Shown one piece after another: positions 33,559 through 43,082 of a stretch of 64,000 bases of DNA. The DNA is from Planctomycetaceae bacterium. Its GTDB lineage: Bacteria > Planctomycetota > Planctomycetia > Planctomycetales > Planctomycetaceae. The first letter of the stretch is position 1. Every line of letters begins with the position of its first letter. Location of the stretch: assembly GCA_019636285.1 (NCBI GenBank), contig JAHBXV010000031.1, positions 1-64,000 of the forward strand, written 5' to 3'. The position numbers and the translations under genes were made by a program. Below the pieces are notes generated by a model. It was not told the origin of the DNA and searched no databases. It worked only from the letters and a program-made list of their open reading frames with translations.

Positions 33559-36483
33559 ATGCATCGCCTGCTGCTGGTCGTGATGTGCCTGGGATCATCG
33601 GCTGCTGGCCTCGCGGCCGAGCGTCCCGCCTGGACAACATCTCGCGTGGTCGGAACCCCGGAACCGCCCCTTCCCTATCGAACCGAGCCGATCTGGCCAG
33701 GCGTGAAGTTTGAACACCCCACGCTGCTCGCAGTCATGCCCGGTGAAGACCGGATGCTCGTGGGAGAGCAAGCGGGCCAGTTGTGGTCGTTCCCCATGAC
33801 GCCCGATGTCGCGGCGAAAGACCTCGTCATCGACCTGCGCGCGGCAATCGCGCTGCCGGAAGGACATTCGGTGGAAGCGCTCTATGGCCTCGCGTTCGAC
33901 CCCGACTTCGCGACGAACCGGTTCGTTTACCTCTGCTATGTCCTGCGCGGCAAGCCGGACGAAGTCCTCAAAGAAGGTTCTCGCGTATCGCGATTTCGGA
34001 TGACGGACACCAGCCCGCCGACAATCGACCCGGCATCGGAACGGATCCTGCTGACGTTTCTGGCCGGGGGGCACAACGGCGGGTGCCTCGAATTTGGTCC
34101 GGACGGTTATCTCTACATCACCACCGGCGACGGAGCCGGGCCGAACCCTCCCGATCAGCTCAAGACCGGGCAGGATTGCAGCGACTTGCTGTCGTCTTTG
34201 CTGCGGATCGACGTGAAAGATGCGACCACCGATCGCCCCTATCGAGTCCCCGACGACAACCCCTTCGTCAACATTCCGGGAGTTCGGCCCGAAATCTGGG
34301 CTTATGGGCTGCGAAACCCCTGGAAGATCACATTCGATCGCGAGAACGGCGAACTGTGGGTGGGCGATGTCGGCTGGGACCAGTGGGAACTGGTGCATGT
34401 GGTGACCAAAGGAGCCAACTTCGGCTGGGCCGCTTACGAAGGCGTGCAGCCAATTTTGCCGGGACTGGATCCTGGCCCCAGCCCCGCGCAGCCGCCGTTG
34501 GTCGCGCTCCCCCATACCATCTCCGCCAGCGTCACGGGGGGCTACGTCTATCGCGGCCAGCGCTTTCCCGAACTGCGCGGCGAATACCTGTTTGGCGACT
34601 GGGAGACGAAGCGGGTCTGGGGCGTCCGTCGAGACGAACGCGGGCAAGGGGTCGTGCGTGACATTGCCGACAGTGGATTGCAAATCGTCGCCTTCGGACA
34701 GGACCACCAGGGGGAACTCTATCTGGCCGACTATGGGCAGGGGGTGATTCACCAACTTGTGCGAAATCAAGTTGATGAGAACCGACCTCCTTTCCCCACC
34801 CGGCTGAGCGAAACCGGTCTCTTCGCCGACACGGCCCAACAGATCCCAACCGAAGGCGTGCTCCCCTTCGAGGTCAATCAGCCGCAATGGTCCGACTTCG
34901 CGACGGCCCGGCGATGGATCGCCATCCCCGGAACCGAGCCGATCGTCTGGCATCCAGCGGATCGGCCGATTCCCGGCAGCATGTTCACGCGGCAGCACGA
35001 CTACCCGGCCGGTACCGTGCTCGTAAAGACGCTGTCGCTTGAATTGACACGCGGCGAACCGTCATCCGCAAAGAAAATCGAAACACAACTCCTGCACTTC
35101 GACGGCGTGAACTGGCGGGCCTACAGCTACGCGTGGAACGACGACCAGACCGACGCGGAACTCGTCCCCGCCGACGGATCCGAACGCATCATCGCCGTTG
35201 CCGATCCCATGGCAGCCGGAGGTCAGCGGAACCAGCGCTGGACGTTCGCAGGACGATTGCAGTGCCTGTCGTGCCATAGCCCCTGGGCCCAGCAGGCGCT
35301 GGCCTTCACGCCGGAACAATTGAATCGACCGGTAGACAAGGACGGCACGGCCGTCAATCAACTGGCCTGGCTCGAAGAGCACGGCTACTACCAGCGCGTC
35401 GACAAGGACCAGCAACCGCTCCAGCCACTCGAACAACCAGCGCTCGAAAAACTGCCGCAACTGGCCCGCAGAGGTGACGACTCAGCTTCGCCCTCCGCGC
35501 TCGCACGCAGTTACCTGCATGTGCAATGCAGCCACTGTCATCGCTTCAACGGCGGCGGCGCGGGAAGTTTTGAACTCCTCCTCAAGCTGTCCGATGCCGA
35601 CACCAAATTGCTCGATGAACCCGCCCGCCAGGGAACGCTCGACATTCCCGGCGCGCGACTGGTGGTTCCCGGCGTTCCGGAACAAAGCATTCTGTATGTG
35701 CGAATGGCCAAGTTCGGCCGTGGCCGCATGCCGCATCTGGGTGCGGAGCTGGTCGACGAAGAAGCGCTCGGCTGGATCGACGCCTGGATCCGAGGTCTCT
35801 CCGAAACACCCGAACAACAACCGGCGATCGGACTCGATTCGGTCGTCGCCGCGATCTGGACGGCTCGTGCGCTGGGTCGGGGTGAACTCACGACGGCGGA
35901 CCGGGATCGTCTGCTCGCGGAAGCGGCTGAACACCCGTCGCCGCTCATTCGCGACTTCTTCGCCGGCTATCAACCACCGGAGCGACAACGCCTGACGCTG
36001 GGTAGCCAAATCGTCGCGGAGCGGATTCTATCTCTGGATGGTTCGGCCGCTCGGGGCGAGACGCTGATTCTGCGCACCGCTGGCGTGCAGTGCAAGAACT
36101 GCCACAAGCTCGATGGATCGCCGAGCGTGGGTCCGGACCTGCGGACCATTGTCGGCAAGCGAACGCGCGAACATCTTCTGGAAAGTCTCATCGACCCTTC
36201 GCGCGTCATCGAACCCGCCTGGAAAACGCGAATCGTGGAAACATCGACCGGTCGCGTCCTGTCCGGGTTGGTGATCCGTGACGATGGCCGGGGAATCGTC
36301 CTGCGAGACTCCAATGGCCGCGACGAATTCATTCCGCGAGACGACGTCGAAGGGACGTCGGAGAGCAACAAATCTCTGATGCCCGACGGCCTCTTGCGCG
36401 ATCTGACGGCCGAGGAAGCCGCCGATCTGCTCGCATTTTTGCGGGAAACGGGTCGCACGGCCCAGGCGACAGGAAGTCCCTGA
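33559..36483 (+). CDS. Exported sorbosone dehydrogenase-like propeller fused to c-type haem domains
   Basis: This is a 974-residue protein. A signal peptide (MHRLLLVVMCLGSSAAGLAAER) is followed by a glucose/sorbosone dehydrogenase-like six-bladed propeller (about 40-400) with GLAFDPDFATNRFVYL, GGHNGGCLEFGPDGYLYI, GLRNPWKITFD and ANFGWAAYEG. A middle region carries CLSCHS (about 569) and CSHCHRF (about 657). A C-terminal haem domain carries CKNCHKLDGSPSVGPDL (about 845) and MPDGLLRDLTAEEAADLLAFL, typical of planctomycete haem proteins. Three CxxCH sites suggest an internal electron relay from a PQQ-type sugar oxidation to a periplasmic acceptor. Whether PQQ is bound is not certain from motifs. 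The start at 33559 is chosen by the signal peptide. Confidence 0.88.
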   Translation: MHRLLLVVMCLGSSAAGLAAERPAWTTSRVVGTPEPPLPYRTEPIWPGVKFEHPTLLAVMPGEDRMLVGEQAGQLWSFPMTPDVAAKDLVIDLRAAIALPEGHSVEALYGLAFDPDFATNRFVYLCYVLRGKPDEVLKEGSRVSRFRMTDTSPPTIDPASERILLTFLAGGHNGGCLEFGPDGYLYITTGDGAGPNPPDQLKTGQDCSDLLSSLLRIDVKDATTDRPYRVPDDNPFVNIPGVRPEIWAYGLRNPWKITFDRENGELWVGDVGWDQWELVHVVTKGANFGWAAYEGVQPILPGLDPGPSPAQPPLVALPHTISASVTGGYVYRGQRFPELRGEYLFGDWETKRVWGVRRDERGQGVVRDIADSGLQIVAFGQDHQGELYLADYGQGVIHQLVRNQVDENRPPFPTRLSETGLFADTAQQIPTEGVLPFEVNQPQWSDFATARRWIAIPGTEPIVWHPADRPIPGSMFTRQHDYPAGTVLVKTLSLELTRGEPSSAKKIETQLLHFDGVNWRAYSYAWNDDQTDAELVPADGSERIIAVADPMAAGGQRNQRWTFAGRLQCLSCHSPWAQQALAFTPEQLNRPVDKDGTAVNQLAWLEEHGYYQRVDKDQQPLQPLEQPALEKLPQLARRGDDSASPSALARSYLHVQCSHCHRFNGGGAGSFELLLKLSDADTKLLDEPARQGTLDIPGARLVVPGVPEQSILYVRMAKFGRGRMPHLGAELVDEEALGWIDAWIRGLSETPEQQPAIGLDSVVAAIWTARALGRGELTTADRDRLLAEAAEHPSPLIRDFFAGYQPPERQRLTLGSQIVAERILSLDGSAARGETLILRTAGVQCKNCHKLDGSPSVGPDLRTIVGKRTREHLLESLIDPSRVIEPAWKTRIVETSTGRVLSGLVIRDDGRGIVLRDSNGRDEFIPRDDVEGTSESNKSLMPDGLLRDLTAEEAADLLAFLRETGRTAQATGSP

Positions 36484-36706
36484 AAACCTGAACAAAGTTA
36501 TTTGGCAACAGGCCGGAACTTGTCGCCCGCTTGGCAAGACTTCTTGACGATGGCAGGGCGTTGCCCGTACGGTCGTACCAGTTGCCGGACGACGAGTTCT
36601 GGAACCAACCGACTCCGCCGTTCCGCATCTTTCACGCTGTTGTGTCTTTGACGATTCGCCACCGCCGAGATTCCGGGCTTCTTCGGCAAAACATGGACCG
36701 TTTCCA
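36484..36706. other. Intergenic region
   Basis: 223 bp without a recognised gene, promoter or repeat. Confidence 0.5.
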
Positions 36707-38065
36707 ATGGCTTCGCGATTCTCTGGAACCTGTGGCCCGATTCTGGCGGTTGGCTTATCGGCTGGAATGTACTGGACGTCCGCGTCGAGCCCCTTGGCCG
36801 TCGATCCGCCCAGCCCTCCCGCGACCGTGGGATCGACCGCTGTTCCCTTGTCGATCGTTTCGGGGTGCGTTCATCGGGACGATGCCATCGCGTGCGCGAT
36901 GTACGCGCCGGGTTACCGTCCGCTGTGGGACGGCGAAGACACGCCCAACGGCCCGAGACCCAACGAATTCAACATCGAGAACCCAAACTGGAAGTGGCCG
37001 CAACCGGGTGGTCTCGGCACGCCGGCCGTCATCAGCTACAGCTACAGTAACCTGCTCGACGGGAACATGCGGGGCGTGACGACGACGCAGCTTCGAATCG
37101 CGGTCGAGGAAGCCCTGGCCCTGTGGGCGAGCCATGCTCCGCTGCAATTTGTCGAAGTGAATGACTCCGGGCCCGCGGTCAGCGACGCTTCCTACAATGC
37201 CGCCGGCCATCCCGACCTGCGATTCGGACATCACATGTTTGACGGCCCCTCGGGAACGCTGGCGCACGCTTACTATCCGACGTCACTCACGAGCGGAATT
37301 GCCGGCGACCTGCATTTCGACAACGAAGAAAACTGGTCGATCGGCCGGGCCAGCGGCAGAACCGACTTCCTCGAAGTCTGCGCCCATGAACTGGGCCATG
37401 CTCTGGGCCTGGGTCATGAGAACCCGCCTCCCGACGCGATCATGAACCCCTTCTATGGCGCGCGGTACACCGGTTTCGGAACGGCGTTTCTCTTTAACGA
37501 CGACATCAACGGCATCGTGGCTCTGTATATTACCGGAGACACTGCCACCCCCTCGGACTGTCTCGTCGAGGGACTGATGAAGCAGGGCCGACGGCTCGGA
37601 CTGAATTGGGGCCGAAAGTTACTGGGCAAAGCTAGCCAGGCCGACAAAGTTCTCGTTTCGCTACGAAGCTTTCGCGACCAGGTGCTCGGGAAAACCCCCG
37701 CCGGTCGCGAACTCGTCGAATTGTACTATGCCCATGGCGACGATGTTCTGACACGAATCGTCGCGCATCCGGCCCTGCTCGCCGAAGGACTGGAACTCGC
37801 CGCCGAGTTCAGTCGCGCGGTTCCCCCGGGCCAACGAGTCAATGAGTGGACCATGACCGTCTCGTTCGATGTCTTCGAACGCACACGCGGCTGGCTCGAC
37901 CGGGTCGAACGACTGGTCAATGACGAAACCCGCATCCGCCTCCAGCGAGGCCGGAGCCTCATCGAGGAGCACGCCATCCCAACCGACGATGGATTCGTGA
38001 CCATCGATTGCCGCTTCGGCGACGAGTCACCTCGTCCGACGGGCCGCGTGGTCCTCGGGCGCTGA
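36707..38065 (+). CDS. Matrixin-type zinc metalloprotease
   Basis: This is a protein of about 452 residues. The zinc site HELGHALGLGH (about 227-237) and the Met-turn IMNPFY (about 245) are those of peptidase family M10, and DLRFGHHMFDGPSGTLAHAYYP upstream resembles the structural calcium/zinc region. The catalytic domain covers about 85-270. The C-terminal 180 residues are mostly helical and unrecognised. The N-terminus (residues 1-35) is weakly hydrophobic and could be a signal, but it is not convincing and no ribosome binding site precedes the ATG, so the start is uncertain. It is probably secreted, as family members normally are. Confidence 0.8.
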   Translation: MASRFSGTCGPILAVGLSAGMYWTSASSPLAVDPPSPPATVGSTAVPLSIVSGCVHRDDAIACAMYAPGYRPLWDGEDTPNGPRPNEFNIENPNWKWPQPGGLGTPAVISYSYSNLLDGNMRGVTTTQLRIAVEEALALWASHAPLQFVEVNDSGPAVSDASYNAAGHPDLRFGHHMFDGPSGTLAHAYYPTSLTSGIAGDLHFDNEENWSIGRASGRTDFLEVCAHELGHALGLGHENPPPDAIMNPFYGARYTGFGTAFLFNDDINGIVALYITGDTATPSDCLVEGLMKQGRRLGLNWGRKLLGKASQADKVLVSLRSFRDQVLGKTPAGRELVELYYAHGDDVLTRIVAHPALLAEGLELAAEFSRAVPPGQRVNEWTMTVSFDVFERTRGWLDRVERLVNDETRIRLQRGRSLIEEHAIPTDDGFVTIDCRFGDESPRPTGRVVLGR

Positions 38066-38087
38066 AGCGAAATTTGGCGAGCGAAGG

Positions 38088-38114
38088 CAGCGCTCCCCGT
38101 TGGGTCGCGGCTAG
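38088..38114. repeat. 23-bp repeat at gene ends, copy 1
   Basis: The core CGCTCCCCGTTGGGTCGCGG followed by CTA (38091-38113), preceded by CAG. The last three bases are the TAG stop (read on minus) of the 38111-41341 gene. Copies are at 41375-41397, 42176-42198 and, inverted, 43084-43106. Confidence 0.85.
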
Positions 38115-41100
38115 TTTGCCGGTGACGTGACGCGGAAGTCGTGCCGGCTTTCCCGTCCCGTCGCTCCTTCGCGAACGCTGATCGTCCACGCGCCGGGGAC
38201 GTCGTTCGCGGCAATCTGCAGGTTCAACTTCAGTTCTCCTCCGGCCGCACCATAGAACCCGCTGAATTCGGCCATTCGCCCGTGGGCATCCTGGATCTCG
38301 ACCTCCACCGGAATGACTGCATCGACCACCTCGCCGTCTTGCGAGGTAACGCGAACCGTCACCGGCAGCATGCCACCCCGCCGCACGACATCGGCCGCAT
38401 CAATCTGGACTTGCTCGATGGGCCGCGACGCCACGAGGTAAATCTCGCCGCCGCCCGGTTCCAGATTGACCGGCCACTTCAGAATTCCGCCATCGCTGGT
38501 CGCCGGGATCGACCGCGCGCGCCGCAGGTCATAGACATGCCCCGCATCGCGACGCAGATGAACCGTTCCCACGCTCGGCAGCCCGACTTCCTGCACCAGA
38601 CCGTGCTGCCCGACATAGGTTCCCGCTTCGCGATGGTCGTTCACCAGGAAAACATAGTCGCTGGTCTCGAACACGCGACGTCGCGGAATGATTTCGGCAT
38701 TGCCCGTTTCCACGACGCGCGAATAGCGCTGGTCGAGGGCCACTCGCAGTTTCGCCGCGTTGGCCAGCAGAGTCGCCTTATCGTCGGCTGCCTTTCGGGT
38801 CCGCGTGAATCGCGGAATCACAATGTCGGGCTTGATGGCGGGAACCAGGTTCGGATCGCCGATAATAATCCCGCCCCGCTTTTGAAACGCCAGAATCGCG
38901 TCCGCCACCGATCGGGTGAGGACATCGCAATCGACCAGCACGAGAACCTTGTACGCATCGAGACCATCCTTGAGCAGCGTTTCCTCGAAGATGACTCGCG
39001 GCTGCAACTGGGCATGCAGCAGCGTCAGAAACGCTTCGTCATGCGAATAGCCATAGCTTCCCCGGCGGGCAAACATCTGCGACGTGAAGCTATCGAGGTA
39101 GGCGACATCGGTGGGGTCGTCCTGAACTTGCAAGAGCGTCGGCCCCAATCGCGGCAGCACTTCCGTGTGCAATCGGCGGAACTCGGTCTGGGTATCCGGC
39201 TGCGTGAACTTGTAGGCGTGGGTGCCATCGGTTTCGACGAGCGATGACCAGCCGTGATACATGAGGCCCGCGACGGGTCGCGACAGCTTCGTCCAGAACG
39301 ACTGCCGCAGGTGCATCGGCGAGATCGAGATATACGCCGCATCCGGATCGTGATCGTCGAACGGGTTGCCGATGGCATCGGGCCCCGTCTTGATCGGCGC
39401 GCTCGATGACCGATACCAGAAGAGCTGCGTCATCTTCATCACCTTTGGCTTCTGCGGCGACGCAGCCGACATCGCGAAGACTTCATCGGCGAAGTACCCC
39501 ACCCGTAGCGGAGACGGCTCGGTGTAGGTCCACTGCCCCAGCACGTCGACCAGTCCGCCGCTGCCGCCAATGCTCGCCACGCGAATTGCCGGGTCGTACC
39601 ACGTCCAGATATCGTCGCGGCCGGTCGACTTGAGCCCCTTGTGAACAGCGGTATGCAAACCATTCCAGCCATCCCCCACCGTCCAGAACCAGCGGTAATA
39701 CTTCAAAATCGGATGGTCGTCGGGAATGACGCGATCGGCAGGAAAGTCCTTAATGCCGGTCCACTGCACGCCGTTTTTAATGACGACGTCCTCGGGAATA
39801 TCGGTCCCCGCGAACTTGCGGTAAGCGTCACGATCGAACTCCGAAAAACTCGGCTGGCTGCTATCCCGCACTTCCGAATCAATCAAGGCAGCCTGCAAGG
39901 CCGGATGATCGCCAAAAGCCCGCGCGACGCTGATGCCGACGTTCTCGCAATACTCATAGAGACCAGGCAGAGACGCATTCAGATCGACTCGCTCATACGG
40001 TTTGCCGGTCCGATCGACTCGCTGTAGCGATTTTTCATTCACCAGCGCATGGCCCGGCGCGAAGTTCGCCGCGATGCCGAACTGATGAGCCAGCGCGAGA
40101 TCAAGCATCCGCCGAACCCCCTCGGCTCGTGGTCCGCTAATGGGATCGATCGGCTTCCCCGCCTTCCAGATGGCATATTCCTCGGGTCGGAACCCCAGGC
40201 TATGCGTGAACCCCAGGTCCAAAAGTCGCGGCAGCTCCTCGGCGAATCCTTCCGGTCCGCCAATCCCCCACATCGTCACCGGCATGCGGTGCGGCAACGG
40301 TCGCGACACCACATGAATCGGCTGCCGGGCCTCCCGCGTTGTCGGAATCTCGCCGGGAACTTCCAGCCGCAACACGATGTCATAACGATCAGGACGAAGC
40401 GTCGTGTCGAAGACAATTGGAATTGCCTGCACGCTCGCTGCCACGATTTCGGGGAGTTCGGTCGATAGCGCCGGTCCCGCGCCCATCACCGTCAGGCGAG
40501 CTTTAGTGAGGGGCTGATCGCTGAGGTTGTGAATCTTCGCGACGATCGGACCCGCCTCTTCAAACCGCAGATAGCTCGTGCGCCGCGTGGCAACCTCCAG
40601 CTTCGCCCGGCCGAATTCACGAACGCCGTTCGTCAGCCGGACCTGATCGAGCACGCCGGGAAAGCCGCCATAATTGCTCCCCGTTCGATCGGCGATCGAC
40701 AGCCCCAGCGGCCCCGGTGAAATCGCCCGCCGCGCCGGCGACGTCCGGCCACCAAACGCTTCGCCATTCCGATAGAAACGGACCGTACCGGCGGCATCGT
40801 ACGTCACGGCCACATGCTGCCAGACATCGGCCGGCCACTCCGCCGGTTCCGACTGAAACGCTTCCGAATCGGTCCCAAACCCCAGATTCAGCACCAACGC
40901 CCGCCGCTTCGCCCCGGCCGGTGCCAGGTAGAACTGATAGTCATTGTGCGACACGTACTTCTTGCAGAGAAGATAACAATACCCCGTGGCGGGCATGTCC
41001 GCCGCCGGCTTGATCCACATATCGATCGTGAAGGCTCCCGCTGGCGACAGCGAAGGATGCGCCTTCACGAACGCCGCATGCCGCTTGTCCTCGACGGGAT

Positions 41101-41341
41101 AACCCGGAAACGACCGCAGCCCGCCGCCAAACTTGCCGTCCGCGACCGCCTCGGCCCCGAACAACTGCAGCTCATGGCCATGCCCCGACCGGTCCTCCAG
41201 CGGATTGTCAGCCGAGAACTGCCAGCAGGCCACGACATGCGGCTGCCGCAGCGCCTCATCGGCGTACTCGCGCGTCCAGTTGTCGAACGAAGGGTCCGCG
41301 GCAACGGCGGCCGCGAGCAGCATCCAGGGGGAAGACATCAT
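38111..41341 (-). CDS. Very large exported protein with LamG domain, glycoside hydrolase-like
   Basis: This is a 1076-residue protein. A short signal-like N-terminus (MMSSPWMLLAAAVAADP) is followed by a LamG/concanavalin-like domain (about 40-220: ACWQFSADNPLEDRSGHGHEL, FTIDMWIKPA, WQHVAVTYDAAGTVRFYRNG). Residues about 320-700 look like a TIM barrel of the beta-galactosidase/GH42-like type (MTMWGIGGPEGFAEELPRLL, LGFTHSLGFRPEEYAIW), with acidic SEVRDSSQPSF a candidate catalytic area. A glutamine-amidotransferase-like domain is suggested at about 760-850 (YKVLVLVDCDVLT, GGIIIGDPN), then C-terminal beta domains. The exact family was not recognised. It is last of the ABC transporter block, pointing to breakdown of an imported or surface glycan. 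Its stop codon is part of a 23-bp repeat. Confidence 0.7.
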   Translation of the reverse strand: MMSSPWMLLAAAVAADPSFDNWTREYADEALRQPHVVACWQFSADNPLEDRSGHGHELQLFGAEAVADGKFGGGLRSFPGYPVEDKRHAAFVKAHPSLSPAGAFTIDMWIKPAADMPATGYCYLLCKKYVSHNDYQFYLAPAGAKRRALVLNLGFGTDSEAFQSEPAEWPADVWQHVAVTYDAAGTVRFYRNGEAFGGRTSPARRAISPGPLGLSIADRTGSNYGGFPGVLDQVRLTNGVREFGRAKLEVATRRTSYLRFEEAGPIVAKIHNLSDQPLTKARLTVMGAGPALSTELPEIVAASVQAIPIVFDTTLRPDRYDIVLRLEVPGEIPTTREARQPIHVVSRPLPHRMPVTMWGIGGPEGFAEELPRLLDLGFTHSLGFRPEEYAIWKAGKPIDPISGPRAEGVRRMLDLALAHQFGIAANFAPGHALVNEKSLQRVDRTGKPYERVDLNASLPGLYEYCENVGISVARAFGDHPALQAALIDSEVRDSSQPSFSEFDRDAYRKFAGTDIPEDVVIKNGVQWTGIKDFPADRVIPDDHPILKYYRWFWTVGDGWNGLHTAVHKGLKSTGRDDIWTWYDPAIRVASIGGSGGLVDVLGQWTYTEPSPLRVGYFADEVFAMSAASPQKPKVMKMTQLFWYRSSSAPIKTGPDAIGNPFDDHDPDAAYISISPMHLRQSFWTKLSRPVAGLMYHGWSSLVETDGTHAYKFTQPDTQTEFRRLHTEVLPRLGPTLLQVQDDPTDVAYLDSFTSQMFARRGSYGYSHDEAFLTLLHAQLQPRVIFEETLLKDGLDAYKVLVLVDCDVLTRSVADAILAFQKRGGIIIGDPNLVPAIKPDIVIPRFTRTRKAADDKATLLANAAKLRVALDQRYSRVVETGNAEIIPRRRVFETSDYVFLVNDHREAGTYVGQHGLVQEVGLPSVGTVHLRRDAGHVYDLRRARSIPATSDGGILKWPVNLEPGGGEIYLVASRPIEQVQIDAADVVRRGGMLPVTVRVTSQDGEVVDAVIPVEVEIQDAHGRMAEFSGFYGAAGGELKLNLQIAANDVPGAWTISVREGATGRESRHDFRVTSPAN

Positions 41342-41371
41342 CGGTGGGGATTCCAATTCATTGAATGAAGA

Positions 41372-41398
41372 CAGCGCTCCCCGTTGGGTCGCGGCTAG
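41372..41398. repeat. 23-bp repeat at gene ends, copy 2
   Basis: CAG plus the 23-bp core and G, identical to copy 1 over 27 bp. It lies immediately after the TAA stop of the 41400-42143 gene (minus), separated by one base. Confidence 0.85.
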
Positions 41399-41399
41399 A

Positions 41400-42143
41400 T
41401 TATTCGCGCCGTCGCGCGAGGATGATCTCTTTTCTCGGGCGATCAATCCCGATTAAACCCTCCACGCCATCGACGGCGATCCCCTGCCCCGTAAACGGGA
41501 CCGACAGGGTTTCCACGTGCTCAAGCACGGTTCCGGCTTCCGGGAGTTGCAGTACAAACACGACCGGATCGTCGTGACCCGTGGCGAGCAGTTTGTCCTT
41601 CCACCAAAAGCCTCCCGAGATGCTGTAACGCCCGAGTTCAGAGATTACGGATTTGGGATAGGTCCACTTCCCAACTTCCCGCCACTCCGAATCGTATTTC
41701 ACGAGCGCGGTCCGGGCATTGTCGTCCCCATAACGGGCGAACGTACACCACCAGTAACCATCGTGCAGGACCGCCCAGGTGAGACTGCCATGCATGGTTT
41801 CGCCGAAGTTCTTGTACTCCGTGAGCTCCATCGTCGCGGGATTGAGCACCTTGATCTCGCTGCGTTCCGGCGTCTTCGGGTAGTTCGAATGCGCGCAGTA
41901 CAGCTTGCCGTCGTGAAAGAAACCGCTGTTGAGATGCGTCGCGGGACCGGTGCTCACGGCGAGACGTTTTCCCGTCGTGCGATCATATTTCGCGATCCGA
42001 TTTCCAGCGATCGCGTAGAGGTCGTCACCATTGGACGCCGCCGCCTGGATCGCTTCCGGCGCGGGGATGACCTGCGACTTCTCCCAACCCGTCGGCGACT
42101 GGACCGTGAGGATGGCGAACAGGACGATCGTCGCGCAGCGCAT
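41400..42143 (-). CDS. Exported propeller-like protein of unknown function
   Basis: This is a 247-residue protein. A signal-like N-terminus (MRCATIVLFAILTVQSPTGW) is followed by short repeated blades: DDLYAIAGNRIAKYDRTTGKRL, FHDGKLYCAHSNYP, SEIKVLNPATMEL and KLLATGHDDPVVFVLQLP. This looks like part of a beta-propeller. No catalytic motif is visible. It is placed between phzF and the giant LamG gene, with the 23-bp repeat on both sides, so it is probably co-transcribed with them. The start was set at the signal peptide. Confidence 0.65.
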   Translation of the reverse strand: MRCATIVLFAILTVQSPTGWEKSQVIPAPEAIQAAASNGDDLYAIAGNRIAKYDRTTGKRLAVSTGPATHLNSGFFHDGKLYCAHSNYPKTPERSEIKVLNPATMELTEYKNFGETMHGSLTWAVLHDGYWWCTFARYGDDNARTALVKYDSEWREVGKWTYPKSVISELGRYSISGGFWWKDKLLATGHDDPVVFVLQLPEAGTVLEHVETLSVPFTGQGIAVDGVEGLIGIDRPRKEIILARRRE

Positions 42144-42175
42144 GGTGTTTGGGCCCGTGGTACGAATAGGGGAAT

Positions 42176-42198
42176 CGCTCCCCGTTGGGTCGCGGCTA
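42176..42198. repeat. 23-bp repeat at gene ends, copy 3
   Basis: Same core; its final CTA is the TAG stop codon of the phzF-family gene on the minus strand. The following bases AGGGGGCG match those beside copy 4. Confidence 0.85.
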
Positions 42199-43002
42199 AG
42201 GGGGCGAATCGAGGAGGGTGCCTTCCCAGATGGTGACGGCCTGACCACCGAGTTTCACGCGGTTCCCCGCGATGCGCAGCCGCAAAATGCCGATCCGTTT
42301 GGAGACCTGTTGCGCCAGAAGCTCCGTCTTGCCGAGTTGACCGGCCCAGTATGGCCCCAACGTGCAATGAGCCGAGCCGCAAACGGGGTCTTCGTTGATC
42401 CCCACCGCCGGGGCGAAGAACCGCGAGGCGAAATCATACGGCGGTTCGTGCGAGCGAGCCGTCACCATGATCCCGCGAGTCGGCACGTCGCGCAGCAGCG
42501 CATAGTCGGGACTGACCGCTCGCACGGCGTCGGGCGATTCGACGACGACCAGGTAATCGAACTTTGATCGCCCCACGAATAGAGGCTTGGGAATGCGAAG
42601 CGCTACCAGCAATTCCGGCGGCGGTTCAACTTCTGTGGCGGGTAGCGCGGGGAAGTCGAGTTCCAGGAAATCCCCGTCCACCGTGCAGGTCAGCACGCCG
42701 CTCCGGGTGTGATAACGCAGCGGCTGATCGCGCGGAACCAGCCCGGCCGAGAGGATGGCGTGCGAGGTGGCCAGCGTCGCATGGCCGCACAAATCAACTT
42801 CAACCTCCGGCGTGAACCAACGGAGTTCGAGACCATCATCCAGCGGACGGACGAACGCGGTCTCCGAAAGATTCATCTCGGCCGCCACGTTCTGCATCCA
42901 GCCAACATCCGCTTCGCGGTCCAGCCAGCAGACGGCCGCGGCATTCCCGCCAAATGCCCGATTCGTAAACGCATCCACGGTCCAGCACCGCACCCGCGGC
43001 AT
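42196..43002 (-). CDS. PhzF family isomerase/epimerase-like protein
   Basis: This is a 268-residue protein of the diaminopimelate-epimerase fold. Family motifs are AFTNRAFGGNAAAV, MNLSETAFV (catalytic Glu47), LRWFTPEVEVDLCGHATLA and INEDPVCGSAHCTLGPYW. Members isomerise phenazine precursors or unknown small acids; the true substrate here is unknown. ATG 43002 was chosen because AAGGGG lies 6 bases upstream. It sits downstream of the sugar ABC transporter ATPase. The stop codon TAG is contained in the 23-bp repeat. Confidence 0.92.
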   Translation of the reverse strand: MPRVRCWTVDAFTNRAFGGNAAAVCWLDREADVGWMQNVAAEMNLSETAFVRPLDDGLELRWFTPEVEVDLCGHATLATSHAILSAGLVPRDQPLRYHTRSGVLTCTVDGDFLELDFPALPATEVEPPPELLVALRIPKPLFVGRSKFDYLVVVESPDAVRAVSPDYALLRDVPTRGIMVTARSHEPPYDFASRFFAPAVGINEDPVCGSAHCTLGPYWAGQLGKTELLAQQVSKRIGILRLRIAGNRVKLGGQAVTIWEGTLLDSPP

Positions 43003-43082
43003 ATCACGCCCCTTCAACAACCCGCCACCTCGTGCCGCCGCCCATCATCCCGAATTCAACGCCCCCTGTCACCCCGCCCCCC

